64,000 bases of DNA from a virus: positions 1 through 64,000 of the IMG/VR virus record IMGVR_UViG_3300034064_000912; one strand, written 5' to 3'. A program made the position numbers and the translations under genes. This document shows, piece after piece, positions 18,001 to 26,900 of this stretch (positions within the stretch are counted from its first letter, which is position 1; the number at the start of each line of letters is the position of its first letter). The notes under the pieces are model-generated. The model was not told where the DNA came from, made no database searches, and worked only from the letters and a program-made list of their open reading frames with translations.

Positions 18001-18433
18001 CTGTGGTGTTTTAACTGACTATGATAATAAAATAGTAGATTTTTATCAAAATACAGAGCATCCTGGTGGAAATTCATATTATTTAGAAAATCCAGATGTA
18101 AATCCAGAAGCGCATGATTATTTCAATGAATCACATCGTAGAAAAAAAGTAGGTATGAAGCTAGATACTATAGTAAAACAGAAGTCTTGGCCATTGCCTA
18201 ATATGATTAAAATGGATATTCAAGGAGCTGAATTAGATGTATTAAAAGGAGCTGATATGTGTCTTAATCATGCCACAGATCTTATTCTTGAATTACAACA
18301 TACAGAATATAATAAAAACGCGCCATCTGCTAAAGAAGTAATTGAGTACTTAAAAGAAAAAGGGTTTCAGTTAATTACTAAATTCACTGAAACCCCGTAT
18401 GATGGCGACTATCATTTTAGGAAAGTTATCTAG
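15098..18433 (+). CDS. Four-domain glycosyltransferase / FkbM methyltransferase
   Basis: About 1111 residues. Domain 1 (about 1-390) is a GT4-type glycosyltransferase: GGSESAVILMSREL near the start and the E-x7-E motif PETFGISMLES. Domain 2 (about 420-650) is GT2: VVITPFYNARNYIEECI, LIDDAS, and FVDGDD as the DxD. Domain 3 (about 690-900) is GT2-like with VDSDIVMS. Domain 4 (about 930-1105) is an FkbM-type methyltransferase: VIYDIGACVLHW and MIKMDIQGAELDVLKG. I chose ATG 15098 (AGGA nine bases upstream) over 15071. It lies alone on the plus strand within fibre genes with its own late promoter, so it may build a methylated glycan on virion fibres or alter host surface sugars. Confidence 0.85.
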   Translation: MISIAIIDTIGLVYDGSTLSKRGLGGSESAVILMSRELTKLGFDVTVYNNCEDSITKPGIYDGVKYKPFKECKNYTHDVVISSRTVLPLCPEQYYKNFTNTPATFETFQNVHKAKLKILWLHDTFCVGDQLIEELVLSGYIDELFTLSDFHTSYVTNCDHGNKRNFEVLKNKIFMTRNGVMNHHKWVDIKAKDPNLFVYNASVTKGMIPLVTKIWPELKKKIPNGRLIIIGGFYRFRDTAPPDKQEEDWHILRKEYESMNIGISFTGIIPQHEIADILSRAAYFLYPGAFPETFGISMLESMVYNTPLITCRFGATEETAIEQANYLIDYAIEPNSLFPNINTDSQCAKFIDITYQAYNNTYLHQQKMYACNLVKDIAEWNTVALQWKQHIFKKLGVYMDINEYRSVQVINDRVHKVFGRKFSNSEEWRIRKTKEQEIVVITPFYNARNYIEECIDSIAAQDYDNWKLILIDDASTDDSFDVAKNYIATFPKNIQNKINIHQNARNVGAVCNQVTTLKSIDTSITADSIIMFVDGDDCLANDPHIFDMYNNMFHDGIEFSYGSCWSMADNIPLIAQPYPPEVKKNKSYRQYKFNWGMPYTHLRVFKKYLIDQIPYSSFQDADGNWFKAGGDNSTFYNILEKADPNKVKAVSDIVYLYNDKNPINDYKVNSEEQTKNMEQVTNSKAYVYNPKKILIAIPTAKYIESETFKSIYDLEVPMGYETDFQFFYGYNIDQIRNLIADWAQKYDYLFSVDSDIVMSSDTLKKLIEHNKDIVTGMYIQRIPGTHALELYDKNGRIPYNLIKGKGLLEIDACGFGCVLVKSEVFKVVGYPQFEYHSALNHRDTISEDTDFCLKAKNKGFKIWVDTSIKCNHIGNVWFNVEDNQETETEEKTKLRNLGNENLLPFDHIMYLASMKKTNIIPEVIYDIGACVLHWHKEAAKIWNNSKYFIFEAMHESSFLYEEKQLPYHCGVLTDYDNKIVDFYQNTEHPGGNSYYLENPDVNPEAHDYFNESHRRKKVGMKLDTIVKQKSWPLPNMIKMDIQGAELDVLKGADMCLNHATDLILELQHTEYNKNAPSAKEVIEYLKEKGFQLITKFTETPYDGDYHFRKVI

Positions 18434-18764
18434 TAACTCTCGGTGTTACTGTAACTATTCCTTCTAATACACGCGTAATAATATTTTCATTATTAATTAT
18501 TGTTACATCATATACATATCTGCCATAATCTAAATTTGCTGTTTGCTCAGCAGTTAATGATAATCTAATAACACCATTAGATGGTTCTATAGCAGTATTA
18601 GTAGCAAATACTGCTGAAGGATTAACTGAGCTATACCATTTTCTCATCTGAGCATTAGCAACATAAGGTGACACATCAATGGGATCACCATTTTCATCAG
18701 TTAAATCAATATATAAATCAAATGTAGTTCCTTGATCTATTACAAGATTGCTTTTATTAGACAT
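18426..18764 (-). CDS. Small beta-sandwich tail protein
   Basis: 112 residues with a predicted all-beta layout (LVIDQGTTFDLYIDLTDENGDPIDVS...). The pattern of a ligand-free Ig-like or BppU-type N-terminal sandwich is common in small proteins encoded beside phage fibres. It follows the repeat-rich fibre gene with a TAATG-type junction and its end overlaps the glycosyltransferase stop by eight bases (convergent). The function is probably structural in the baseplate or fibre; this is an inference from position and fold pattern. Confidence 0.6.
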   Translation of the reverse strand: MSNKSNLVIDQGTTFDLYIDLTDENGDPIDVSPYVANAQMRKWYSSVNPSAVFATNTAIEPSNGVIRLSLTAEQTANLDYGRYVYDVTIINNENIITRVLEGIVTVTPRVTR

Positions 18765-21433
18765 TAGACTGTAATCGCACTTCTAAAGATTTTAGCTGTT
18801 ATGGTATTTGAAGTAGGTGTTAACTGTAAATTAAAACTACCAGCTGAAATACTTGCAGAAAATACACCAGTTGAAGTACCATTATTAATTATGCCATATT
18901 CCGTAATATATGCATTAGTGCCATCATGTATTCCTAAAATTTTACTAACTTGAAAAGTTGTTGTATTAGACGTTTGTACCAAGTATTCAACTGATCTATA
19001 TGTAGCAATTGCAAAAGCATCTACAGTTTGTATAGCCGCGGTTGGTCCCGTAAATGTATAAGAATTAGAACTACTCTGTATTGATCCAATTATAAGTGTA
19101 TTTGCAACATTAGTATTAGCAGAAAATAATGTAAATCGATTTGTAGTATTACCAAGAGTATAGATACTATCAACTGATGGAATTATACTACCTAAAGCAG
19201 TTGTATTACCAGAAGAAATAGTAGTACCTGAAACAGTAAGATTTCCAGATACAGTTAAATCTCTTTGTACTAATACTAAAAGTGCTGATGTATCAAATGT
19301 AGTATTACCACTAAATGTAGAAGTATTAGATACAGCTAATTTACCGGTAATATTCACATTTGATGAAAGAGTAGTTACACCAGTTACATTTAAAGTATTA
19401 GAAAATGTAACTGCGCCAGTAGCTGATACAGTGTTAGATAGTGTTACTGCTCCAGTTAATGTGGTATTGCCAGTTACCGCTAATGTATTAGAAAATGTAG
19501 CAGAGCCTGTTAATGCTAATGTATTAGATAATGTAGTATTACCGGTAACTGTTACTGTGTTAGAGAAAGTAGCTGCACCTACGTATGATGTAGTATTAGA
19601 AAATGTAGCAGTACCGGTAATTGTTACTGTATTAGATAATGTAGTATTACCAGTTACTGCTAGTGTATTTGATAATGTAGTATTGCCAGTTACTGATAAA
19701 GTATTAGAAAATGTAGCAGAGCCTGTTAATGCTAATGTATTAGATAATGTAGTATTACCGGTAACTGTTACTGTGTTAGAAAATGTAGCTGCACCAACAT
19801 GTGATGTAGTATTAGAAAATGTAGCAGAGCCGGTAACTGCTAATGTATTAGATAATGTAGTATTGCCAGTTACTATTACTGTGTTAGAAAATGTAGCAGA
19901 TCCCGTTACTGACATGACAGATAATGTAGTATTGCCTGTTACTGTTACTGTGTTAGAAAAAGTAGCAGAGCCGGTTAATGCTAATGTATTAGATAATGTA
20001 GTATTACCTGTTATAGTAACAGTATTAGAAAATGTAGCTGCGCCTATGTGTGATGTAGTATTAGAGAAAGTAGCTGCACCAGTTAATGCTAATGTATTAG
20101 ATAATGTAGTATTACCAGTTACTGTTACTGTATTAGAAAATGTAGCTGCACCTACATGAGATGTAGTATTAGAGAAAGTAGCTGCACCAGTTAATGCTAA
20201 TGTATTAGAGAAAGTAGCAGTACCAGTGACCAATGTAGTATTAGAAAATGTAGCTGCACCAACATGTGATGTAGTATTAGAGAAAGTAGCAGCACCAGTT
20301 AATGTAGTATTGCCAGTTACTGTTACTGTATTAGAAAATGTAGCTGCACCTACATGAGATGTAGTATTAGAAAATGTAGCAGAGCCGGTAACTGTTACTG
20401 TATTTGATAATGTAGCTGCACCAGTTAATGTAGTATTACCAGTTACTGATAAAGTATTAGATAATGTGGTAGTTCCAGTAACAGCTAATGTATTAGATAA
20501 TGTAGTATTACCAGTTACTGTTACTGTATTAGAAAATGTAGCTGCACCTACATGAGATGTAGTATTAGAAAATGTAGCAATACCAGTAGCTGTTACTGTA
20601 TTTGATAATGTAGCAGCACCGGTAACTGTTACTGTATTTGATAATGTAGTATTACCAGTTACTGATAAAGTATTAGATAATGTAGTATTACCGGTAACTG
20701 TTACTGTATTAGAAAATGTAGCTGCACCAACATGTGATGTAGTATTAGAAAAAGTAGTATTACCAGTTACAGATAAAGTATTAGATAATGTAGTATTACC
20801 TGTTACTGTTACTGTATTAGAAAAACTGCCTGTGCCTACGTGTGTTGTAGTATTAGAGAAAGTAGCAGCACCAGTTAATGTAGTATTGCCGGTTACAGTA
20901 ACAGTATTAGAAAATGTAGCTGCACCAACATGTGATGTAGTATTAGAAAATGTAGCTACACCAGTAGCTGTTACTGTATTTGATAATGTAGCTGCACCGG
21001 TAACTGTTACTGTATTTGATAATGTAGTATTACCAGTTACTGTTAATGTATTAGAGAAAGAAACTGTGTCTGTTACATTTAATTTGCCGGTAATAGAAAC
21101 ATTAGCAGAAAATAAAGCATTACTTCCTATTACAACATTAGTTGATGTAGAATTAGCATATATCTGTAATGATCCATTTACAAATACTGCATTCGATGAA
21201 ATATTAATAACTGCTGGTGTTGATACTGTTCCGCCTCTAAGAGAACCATTTATTGCTAAAGTATTGGCGGAAAAGAAACCATTTACTACAACATTACCGG
21301 TAGTTACAGATCCAGAAGATGTAGAATCTGCTGTTAATGCATTCGATGAAATTATTTGAGCTATTTGATTGGTTCTTTCGAGCCATGTTCCAAACGACTG
21401 TGTGTTTGTTGTATTACTAACCGCAATAGTCAT
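18764..21433 (-). CDS. Highly repetitive tail fibre protein
   Basis: 889 residues. The N-terminus (TQSFGTWLERTNQIAQIISSNALT) is a typical attachment segment. Residues about 85-670 consist of roughly fifty tandem units of 10-14 residues of the form [VA]TGNTTLSNT or HVGAATFSNT, which probably stack as a triple beta-helix shaft. The C-terminal 170 residues (from SGTTISSGNTTALGSI) form a unique head ending in a beta-rich domain. The repeats are in frame and imperfect. Long opposite-strand open frames here are shadows of the repeat composition. Confidence 0.82.
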   Translation of the reverse strand: MTIAVSNTTNTQSFGTWLERTNQIAQIISSNALTADSTSSGSVTTGNVVVNGFFSANTLAINGSLRGGTVSTPAVINISSNAVFVNGSLQIYANSTSTNVVIGSNALFSANVSITGKLNVTDTVSFSNTLTVTGNTTLSNTVTVTGAATLSNTVTATGVATFSNTTSHVGAATFSNTVTVTGNTTLTGAATFSNTTTHVGTGSFSNTVTVTGNTTLSNTLSVTGNTTFSNTTSHVGAATFSNTVTVTGNTTLSNTLSVTGNTTLSNTVTVTGAATLSNTVTATGIATFSNTTSHVGAATFSNTVTVTGNTTLSNTLAVTGTTTLSNTLSVTGNTTLTGAATLSNTVTVTGSATFSNTTSHVGAATFSNTVTVTGNTTLTGAATFSNTTSHVGAATFSNTTLVTGTATFSNTLALTGAATFSNTTSHVGAATFSNTVTVTGNTTLSNTLALTGAATFSNTTSHIGAATFSNTVTITGNTTLSNTLALTGSATFSNTVTVTGNTTLSVMSVTGSATFSNTVIVTGNTTLSNTLAVTGSATFSNTTSHVGAATFSNTVTVTGNTTLSNTLALTGSATFSNTLSVTGNTTLSNTLAVTGNTTLSNTVTITGTATFSNTTSYVGAATFSNTVTVTGNTTLSNTLALTGSATFSNTLAVTGNTTLTGAVTLSNTVSATGAVTFSNTLNVTGVTTLSSNVNITGKLAVSNTSTFSGNTTFDTSALLVLVQRDLTVSGNLTVSGTTISSGNTTALGSIIPSVDSIYTLGNTTNRFTLFSANTNVANTLIIGSIQSSSNSYTFTGPTAAIQTVDAFAIATYRSVEYLVQTSNTTTFQVSKILGIHDGTNAYITEYGIINNGTSTGVFSASISAGSFNLQLTPTSNTITAKIFRSAITV

Positions 21434-21654
21434 TATTGTTTATTCCCTAATAGCTGTCTTAGCATATTTTTTATCTCTGCTACATCTTCTTTAAGCTTAT
21501 CAGTATCTTCTACAACTTTTGAAAGCTTTATCAATTTATCTCTTTCTTCACGATATTTATTCAAACTTTTTGAATCTGTATTAAGAATAGCTTTTGTATT
21601 AGCATTCTTTATTAAATGATCATTATCTCTTATTTTTAAAAAATCAGGTTTCAT
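21433..21654 (-). CDS. Short coiled-coil protein
   Basis: 73 residues, highly charged, with a predicted long helix (LNKYREERDKLIKLSKVVEDTDKLKEDVAEIKNMLRQLL) showing heptad-like spacing of hydrophobic residues. It sits tightly between two tail structural genes and may be a fibre chaperone or connector. No family was recognised. Confidence 0.55.
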   Translation of the reverse strand: MKPDFLKIRDNDHLIKNANTKAILNTDSKSLNKYREERDKLIKLSKVVEDTDKLKEDVAEIKNMLRQLLGNKQ

Positions 21655-21655
21655 A

Positions 21656-23869
21656 TTATATCTGTAAAGCTATACAACGCATATTTTTCATTATTGGAAC
21701 AAGAATAGAATTATTAGTAACGGGCACAATTTTAACAGCAAATGTCTTGTATGAATCATATACACCATCTGTAGAAGTTGTATATCTTAAAATACCATTA
21801 TTGTTTGCATATAAAAATGCACCAAATCTAGACTGAAGCCCAGGTATATTACCAACCGTAGCATTAGCAGTTGAAAATGTAGTATTAGATGATACAATCA
21901 TAGTTGAATTATTCACAATAGAACTTACTTTTCTTACATTAAAATGAGTAGTAGTATTGGCTATGTAAATATATGTATTAACAGTATAAAATGAAGTATC
22001 AGCAACTTTTACTGTTGTATTGCTAAATGTATTAGCACCAGATGAGTCTACTGGTACACTAGAAGGAAGACCAAACTGAAGTTCTACTGTATCATCTCTA
22101 TTAATAGCTGAACTATATACTGCTGATGTTTGATCAAATTCAGCCATTACTGACCAATCTTTAGAATTAAATGTATCAGTATCAGCTCCATTTAGAAATT
22201 TACCATACACATTAAATTGTGTTCCGGCTGGTCTATATACAGTCAAATAACAATTTAAATCTTCAGCATCTTGCTTATCTGCTAATACTACATTTTTAGA
22301 AATATATCTAGAAGCACCGTAATAACCATTTTCAAGTGTTTCATCAAAATATGTTACTGTAGTAACATTTGCTGAAGCTGTAGAAGTTGCACCAACTATA
22401 TTAGTATTAAGTACAAATTCCGAATTTGCTGAAATAATTCGAACATAGCTATTATTAGCTTCATCAATAATGCCGCCGACAGCTCCCTGAGTTACTGTTT
22501 CTCCTATCTGGAATTTACCGGTAGTATTAGCAATATTTAAATGATAACCAGTAAGTTGTGTTTGTGCAGTTGCTTGATTATATGCAATAGTTACAGATGT
22601 ACCAAGTCTATCAATGAAAGGCGCAGTTAGATTATTTGATGTGCTTAAATCAGCTTTTACAATTAGAGTATTGTTAGTACCAATAGTAGCATTTGCTAAA
22701 GAATTACTTCGTGATAATAAAAGTCTTTCTGTATCAGTAAACTCATTTGGCAATCCTGGAAGCGCAGTTATGTCTGAATCTGCTATCATACTATTAGAGT
22801 AACCTTTAAATGATACAGTAATAGCAGTCTGAGCTGGTCTAATGAAATTAATTTGTGGTGTTATACTATCATATTGTTTATTTGCTACCGAAGCAATATT
22901 TGCTGACGCATTAGATTGAGTACCGAATATAAATTGATTAGCCGATGTTGAAAAATTAAGTGTTGTATTTGCGTTTGGACTTTCAATAATCAGTTCAAGT
23001 TCTTCTAGAGAATAGTACTGAGACTGAGCACTTAATATTCCACTAAGAGCACCATTACCAGCAATTCTACCAACTATACAGTTACTAGAAGTAAATGAAA
23101 TATTTGAAGTTACAGTAAATGCGGTAGTATTTGAAATTGCTGTATTTACTTGTCTAAAATTAATCGTTGATCTATCTGTAGTAGCCACATAAATCCAGCA
23201 GTTTGCAGCAAATGTAGTTAGTGATGTATTTGGAACTCTTACAATTGTGGTATTAGCAGTTGTATTTGCTTCTGTAATAATATTATTTGATATCCAGATT
23301 TTTTCTGTATTATAAAAAGTTCCAACAACATTATTAATTTTAATAAATTCAGTAGGAGTAGGCGTTAAATATACAGATGCTGATGACGAAGTAAAATTAG
23401 CAATATACATATCATACTTCATACTTTCAGTAATTACTGGTGTCCATACTAAATCGTTTGATGATATAAAGAGATTTCCAAGCTGATTATTAGTATATAT
23501 CGGAGCTTGTGTATTTACATCAACACCACCTAATTCACCAGTCCACACTTGATATTCATCAGTACCACCATCTGGAATAAGTACCATTGCATATTGCACA
23601 TTAGACTGAAGAAATGGTGGTGATACAAATGTAAATGTAGAGGCAGCAGTAGCTGAGTCTGATGCTGTTACATTAGCAGCATCTAATCTAGATATACCAC
23701 CACTAAGTCTATTAGGTGTAGGAAATCCATTATCTACTGTTCTAATCTCTAATGTGATACCATATAAAGATGATACAGATTTAAAATAGACATTTATCTT
23801 AGTTAAAAAAACGCCATCTATTCCAGTATTAGGCTGGGATACTAAGAAAGTTTGAGCTATTGGTTTCAT
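21656..23869 (-). CDS. Tail structural protein matching the C-terminal part of DUF4815-type baseplate proteins
   Basis: 737 residues. It begins KPIAQTFLVSQPNTGIDGVFLTKINVYF and TLEIRTVDNGFPTPN. In many T4-like marine phages this 'AQTF...GVFLTKIDIFF' segment lies inside one long structural protein after the DUF4815 region; here it is a separate gene just after the DUF4815 gene. The rest is beta-rich with ANTTxF repeats. It is probably a baseplate-periphery or fibre-base protein. The split is inferred from remembered family layout. Confidence 0.65.
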   Translation of the reverse strand: MKPIAQTFLVSQPNTGIDGVFLTKINVYFKSVSSLYGITLEIRTVDNGFPTPNRLSGGISRLDAANVTASDSATAASTFTFVSPPFLQSNVQYAMVLIPDGGTDEYQVWTGELGGVDVNTQAPIYTNNQLGNLFISSNDLVWTPVITESMKYDMYIANFTSSSASVYLTPTPTEFIKINNVVGTFYNTEKIWISNNIITEANTTANTTIVRVPNTSLTTFAANCWIYVATTDRSTINFRQVNTAISNTTAFTVTSNISFTSSNCIVGRIAGNGALSGILSAQSQYYSLEELELIIESPNANTTLNFSTSANQFIFGTQSNASANIASVANKQYDSITPQINFIRPAQTAITVSFKGYSNSMIADSDITALPGLPNEFTDTERLLLSRSNSLANATIGTNNTLIVKADLSTSNNLTAPFIDRLGTSVTIAYNQATAQTQLTGYHLNIANTTGKFQIGETVTQGAVGGIIDEANNSYVRIISANSEFVLNTNIVGATSTASANVTTVTYFDETLENGYYGASRYISKNVVLADKQDAEDLNCYLTVYRPAGTQFNVYGKFLNGADTDTFNSKDWSVMAEFDQTSAVYSSAINRDDTVELQFGLPSSVPVDSSGANTFSNTTVKVADTSFYTVNTYIYIANTTTHFNVRKVSSIVNNSTMIVSSNTTFSTANATVGNIPGLQSRFGAFLYANNNGILRYTTSTDGVYDSYKTFAVKIVPVTNNSILVPIMKNMRCIALQI

Positions 23870-23936
23870 TTAATTAATATCTTTTTAAAGGATTAAAATT
23901 CAAAGTATTACCAGTCATAGACTACTTTATCCATCA

Positions 23937-26900
23937 TTACAAGCCACCACCATTATCATATGAATTATAATAATATGGCGTATACCATATATATTCTTCA
24001 ATGGGTGCTGGCGGAGGCGGTGGATAAGTAATAATTACCGGTGGACCCGATACAACGCTATTTGTTTGAATAGTTTGATTTTGTGTAACTTCATTAATTG
24101 CTACGGTTGCATTTCTTGTATTTAGTATAGAACTTCCATATGATATCGATAATCCGCTTCCTGCATAAGTAGCTACTGCTTCAGTAGTTATAGCACTTTG
24201 TCCCTGAGTTAGATCTGATATATCTGTAAGTCTAAACTGAATATCTCCAGCTTTAAATGTTTCTGGTGGTATAGAAAATAATCCACGCACTGTTCCATCA
24301 GATTGTACAATTAAATTACTTGACCATGTATTGTTATTTAGTGTATAATATGAATATACAATACTGCCTGTAGCATCAACAGTTTTAAGAGTATATAATA
24401 CACTACCATCGGCAGCTTTATTAATATTATTTACATTTGTTACTACACCAGTATAAACAAATAGCGGCATACAGAAACTACTAACTGGAGTATCGCCAAA
24501 GTATGGATATACTCTAGTATTTGGTCTTAGTCCTTTAGCAGAAAAGAATACTACTTTGGGCATAATATACGGCTTAATACTTATGTCAGTAACATAAGTG
24601 CCTAGATTTAAAGCACTGCTAGATTCTGTAAGACCAAGTTGTGCACCAGTCTTTGTTTGATTGGCAGTAGTTGTAGTATTTATCTGTGTCTGATATGCTG
24701 TTGTTGTCGAGCCATCAGCATTAGTTACAGAAGAAGAAATTCCACCAGTTTGATAGGCACTTCCATATGCAGTACTTGAGCTAGTAGTTACCCAATTCCC
24801 CCAAGAAGTTCCCCAGCCCTGTTGTGCTCTAAGATTAATCCAATTGGATGCTAAATCAAGATTATTGACTATAGCTGGAGAAACTGTAGTATCAGGCTGT
24901 GTATCACCAGAAGGAAATAGTGATATGCTACCCCTAAAGTTATAGATATTACCCTCAATACAGTTATGATACTTAGATGCATATGGTTGTTGCTGAAGTA
25001 ATGTATCATCAGTATGATTTAAAGTAATTAGATGTCCACGTTGTTTATATCCAGTACTAAGTGCTGTATCTACACTTAGATTTAAATTCAACTGTCTAAA
25101 AAATGGTCTAGCTTCCTGCCTATTTGGATCTATTGCAATTGAATATTGCGGATGTAGAGTATTACCAATATCATGACCTCTAAATGGATCTACAAGAATA
25201 CCATTCTTAAATCTATTTTGTCCTGATGTGCCACTTCTTACAAGAAGATTAGTTGCTGATTGCTCAAGAAGAGAAAGTGAAGTATAATATTCTAGATTAT
25301 CTATTCTATTTGAAAGTGTACCAATATCTGCCATTGTATAGCGCTTAATCTGAGATAGATTAATTGTAGTGGCATAATCATATCTGCCATAAGTCTTAGC
25401 ACTTACTGCGGATAGTGTAGGATATGGAGGCACATCGATAATACCAAGAGACATTGTTCCAGGAATTTCAGATGGTGCTCTTGGTGACGGATCTGATAAT
25501 CCTTCTGTTACTAATAATTGTCCGCCTGTAGTTAAAGAAATTCTATCTCTACGTGGCAAATAATGTGTTATGTTAGTTTTAAATGTTTGATTAGGCGCAA
25601 TGATATATGCCCCAGCTGCACCTGTAGGTATGCTTGAATCTGTAGCACCAGAAAAAGTAAGAGTAGTGCTTGGATTAACTGTAGCAGATGCAAGTACCGG
25701 TGTAATTACGGTTGTATTAGCGCCAAATGGGCGGAAATCAACACAATCTCTTAAATCAAATGTTGAACCTTTAGACGGTGAGAAAAATAAAGGTATTTCA
25801 GCTGTATTAATTCCATCAGTATTAGCAGTATTAACATCATCTATTGGATATGAATTAGCAGTAAAGAATCCAACACCTTGAGATTGTGTATGTGTAAAAT
25901 GATCAACTGATACTAAGATTGTACTATTTACCGGTAATGATGTAATTTTAGACTTAAGATATGCTAATCCATAATGAGAATCACGCTGGCCATTATCAAG
26001 CACAAATGAACCTACTGAATTAGTTACAGTATTTGAATAACTGCCACTTGAAATCCATACACCATTAACTCTAAAAGCATCTGTAACACCTAAACACCAA
26101 GGACCTGTAGTACTACCTATATTAGTGTTTGTTGCAATTTTTACAAGAGTATTTCTTGTAATTGCTTTTTTCATGGGTACTGTATTATATCTTTCAATAT
26201 CATGATATACATTTGCTGCAAATGTTGCGCTAGTAGTATTACCCAGACTTAATGTTGCAGTTGTAGAACCTGTAATAGTTATTGATCTTTTTGGTCTATT
26301 TACAAACGGAATAGGTATACCAGCTGGAAAAGCTTCTCTATGAGTGGCTGTAGTATTTGCTACAGCAAACGCACTATACGCTGTCATATATGTACTATTT
26401 ACAATAGATGTAAGTGTTTTTAAATCAGTACCAACATTAATTATATCGCCAACAACATATTCATTGGTAAATGATGTACTAGTGCCTGTAATTATATTAG
26501 AAGTAGTGTTTACTGATACAGTACCAGTATTATTTGAACTATAACCATTTACAGCTGGTATTACAGTAAATGTAGAAGCTTGAATCTGACTAAGTGTTCC
26601 AATACCATATGTAAAACGTTCAGCGCCAGTACCAACTGCAGCTGATAAAGTTATATTAAGATTACCATTAGTGCCAAAAGTAGAATTAGCTCTATTTCTG
26701 TATATGAATGATGTAGTATTACCAAATCCATCATTCTTAACAGCTTTCTGACCAAATGAATATATCATTGTATTATTAACAATTTCTTCTAGTTCTGCAG
26801 TATAAGAACTAGTTCTACTATCATATGTTAATACGATATCAGCCACAGCTGTATATACGCCTGATGGCGCATATATTATGCTACGTGCGGAATTAAAATT

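Noticed and set aside
19431-20159. Plus-strand open frames of Val-Leu-Pro repeats over fibre genes
   Set aside because: They are antisense shadows of the repeat composition; similar shadows occur at 8704-10158, 11304 and 33048.
18764-21433. CRISPR-like regular repeats
   Set aside because: The repeats are in-frame, imperfect and continuous within one fibre gene, without unique spacers of constant length.
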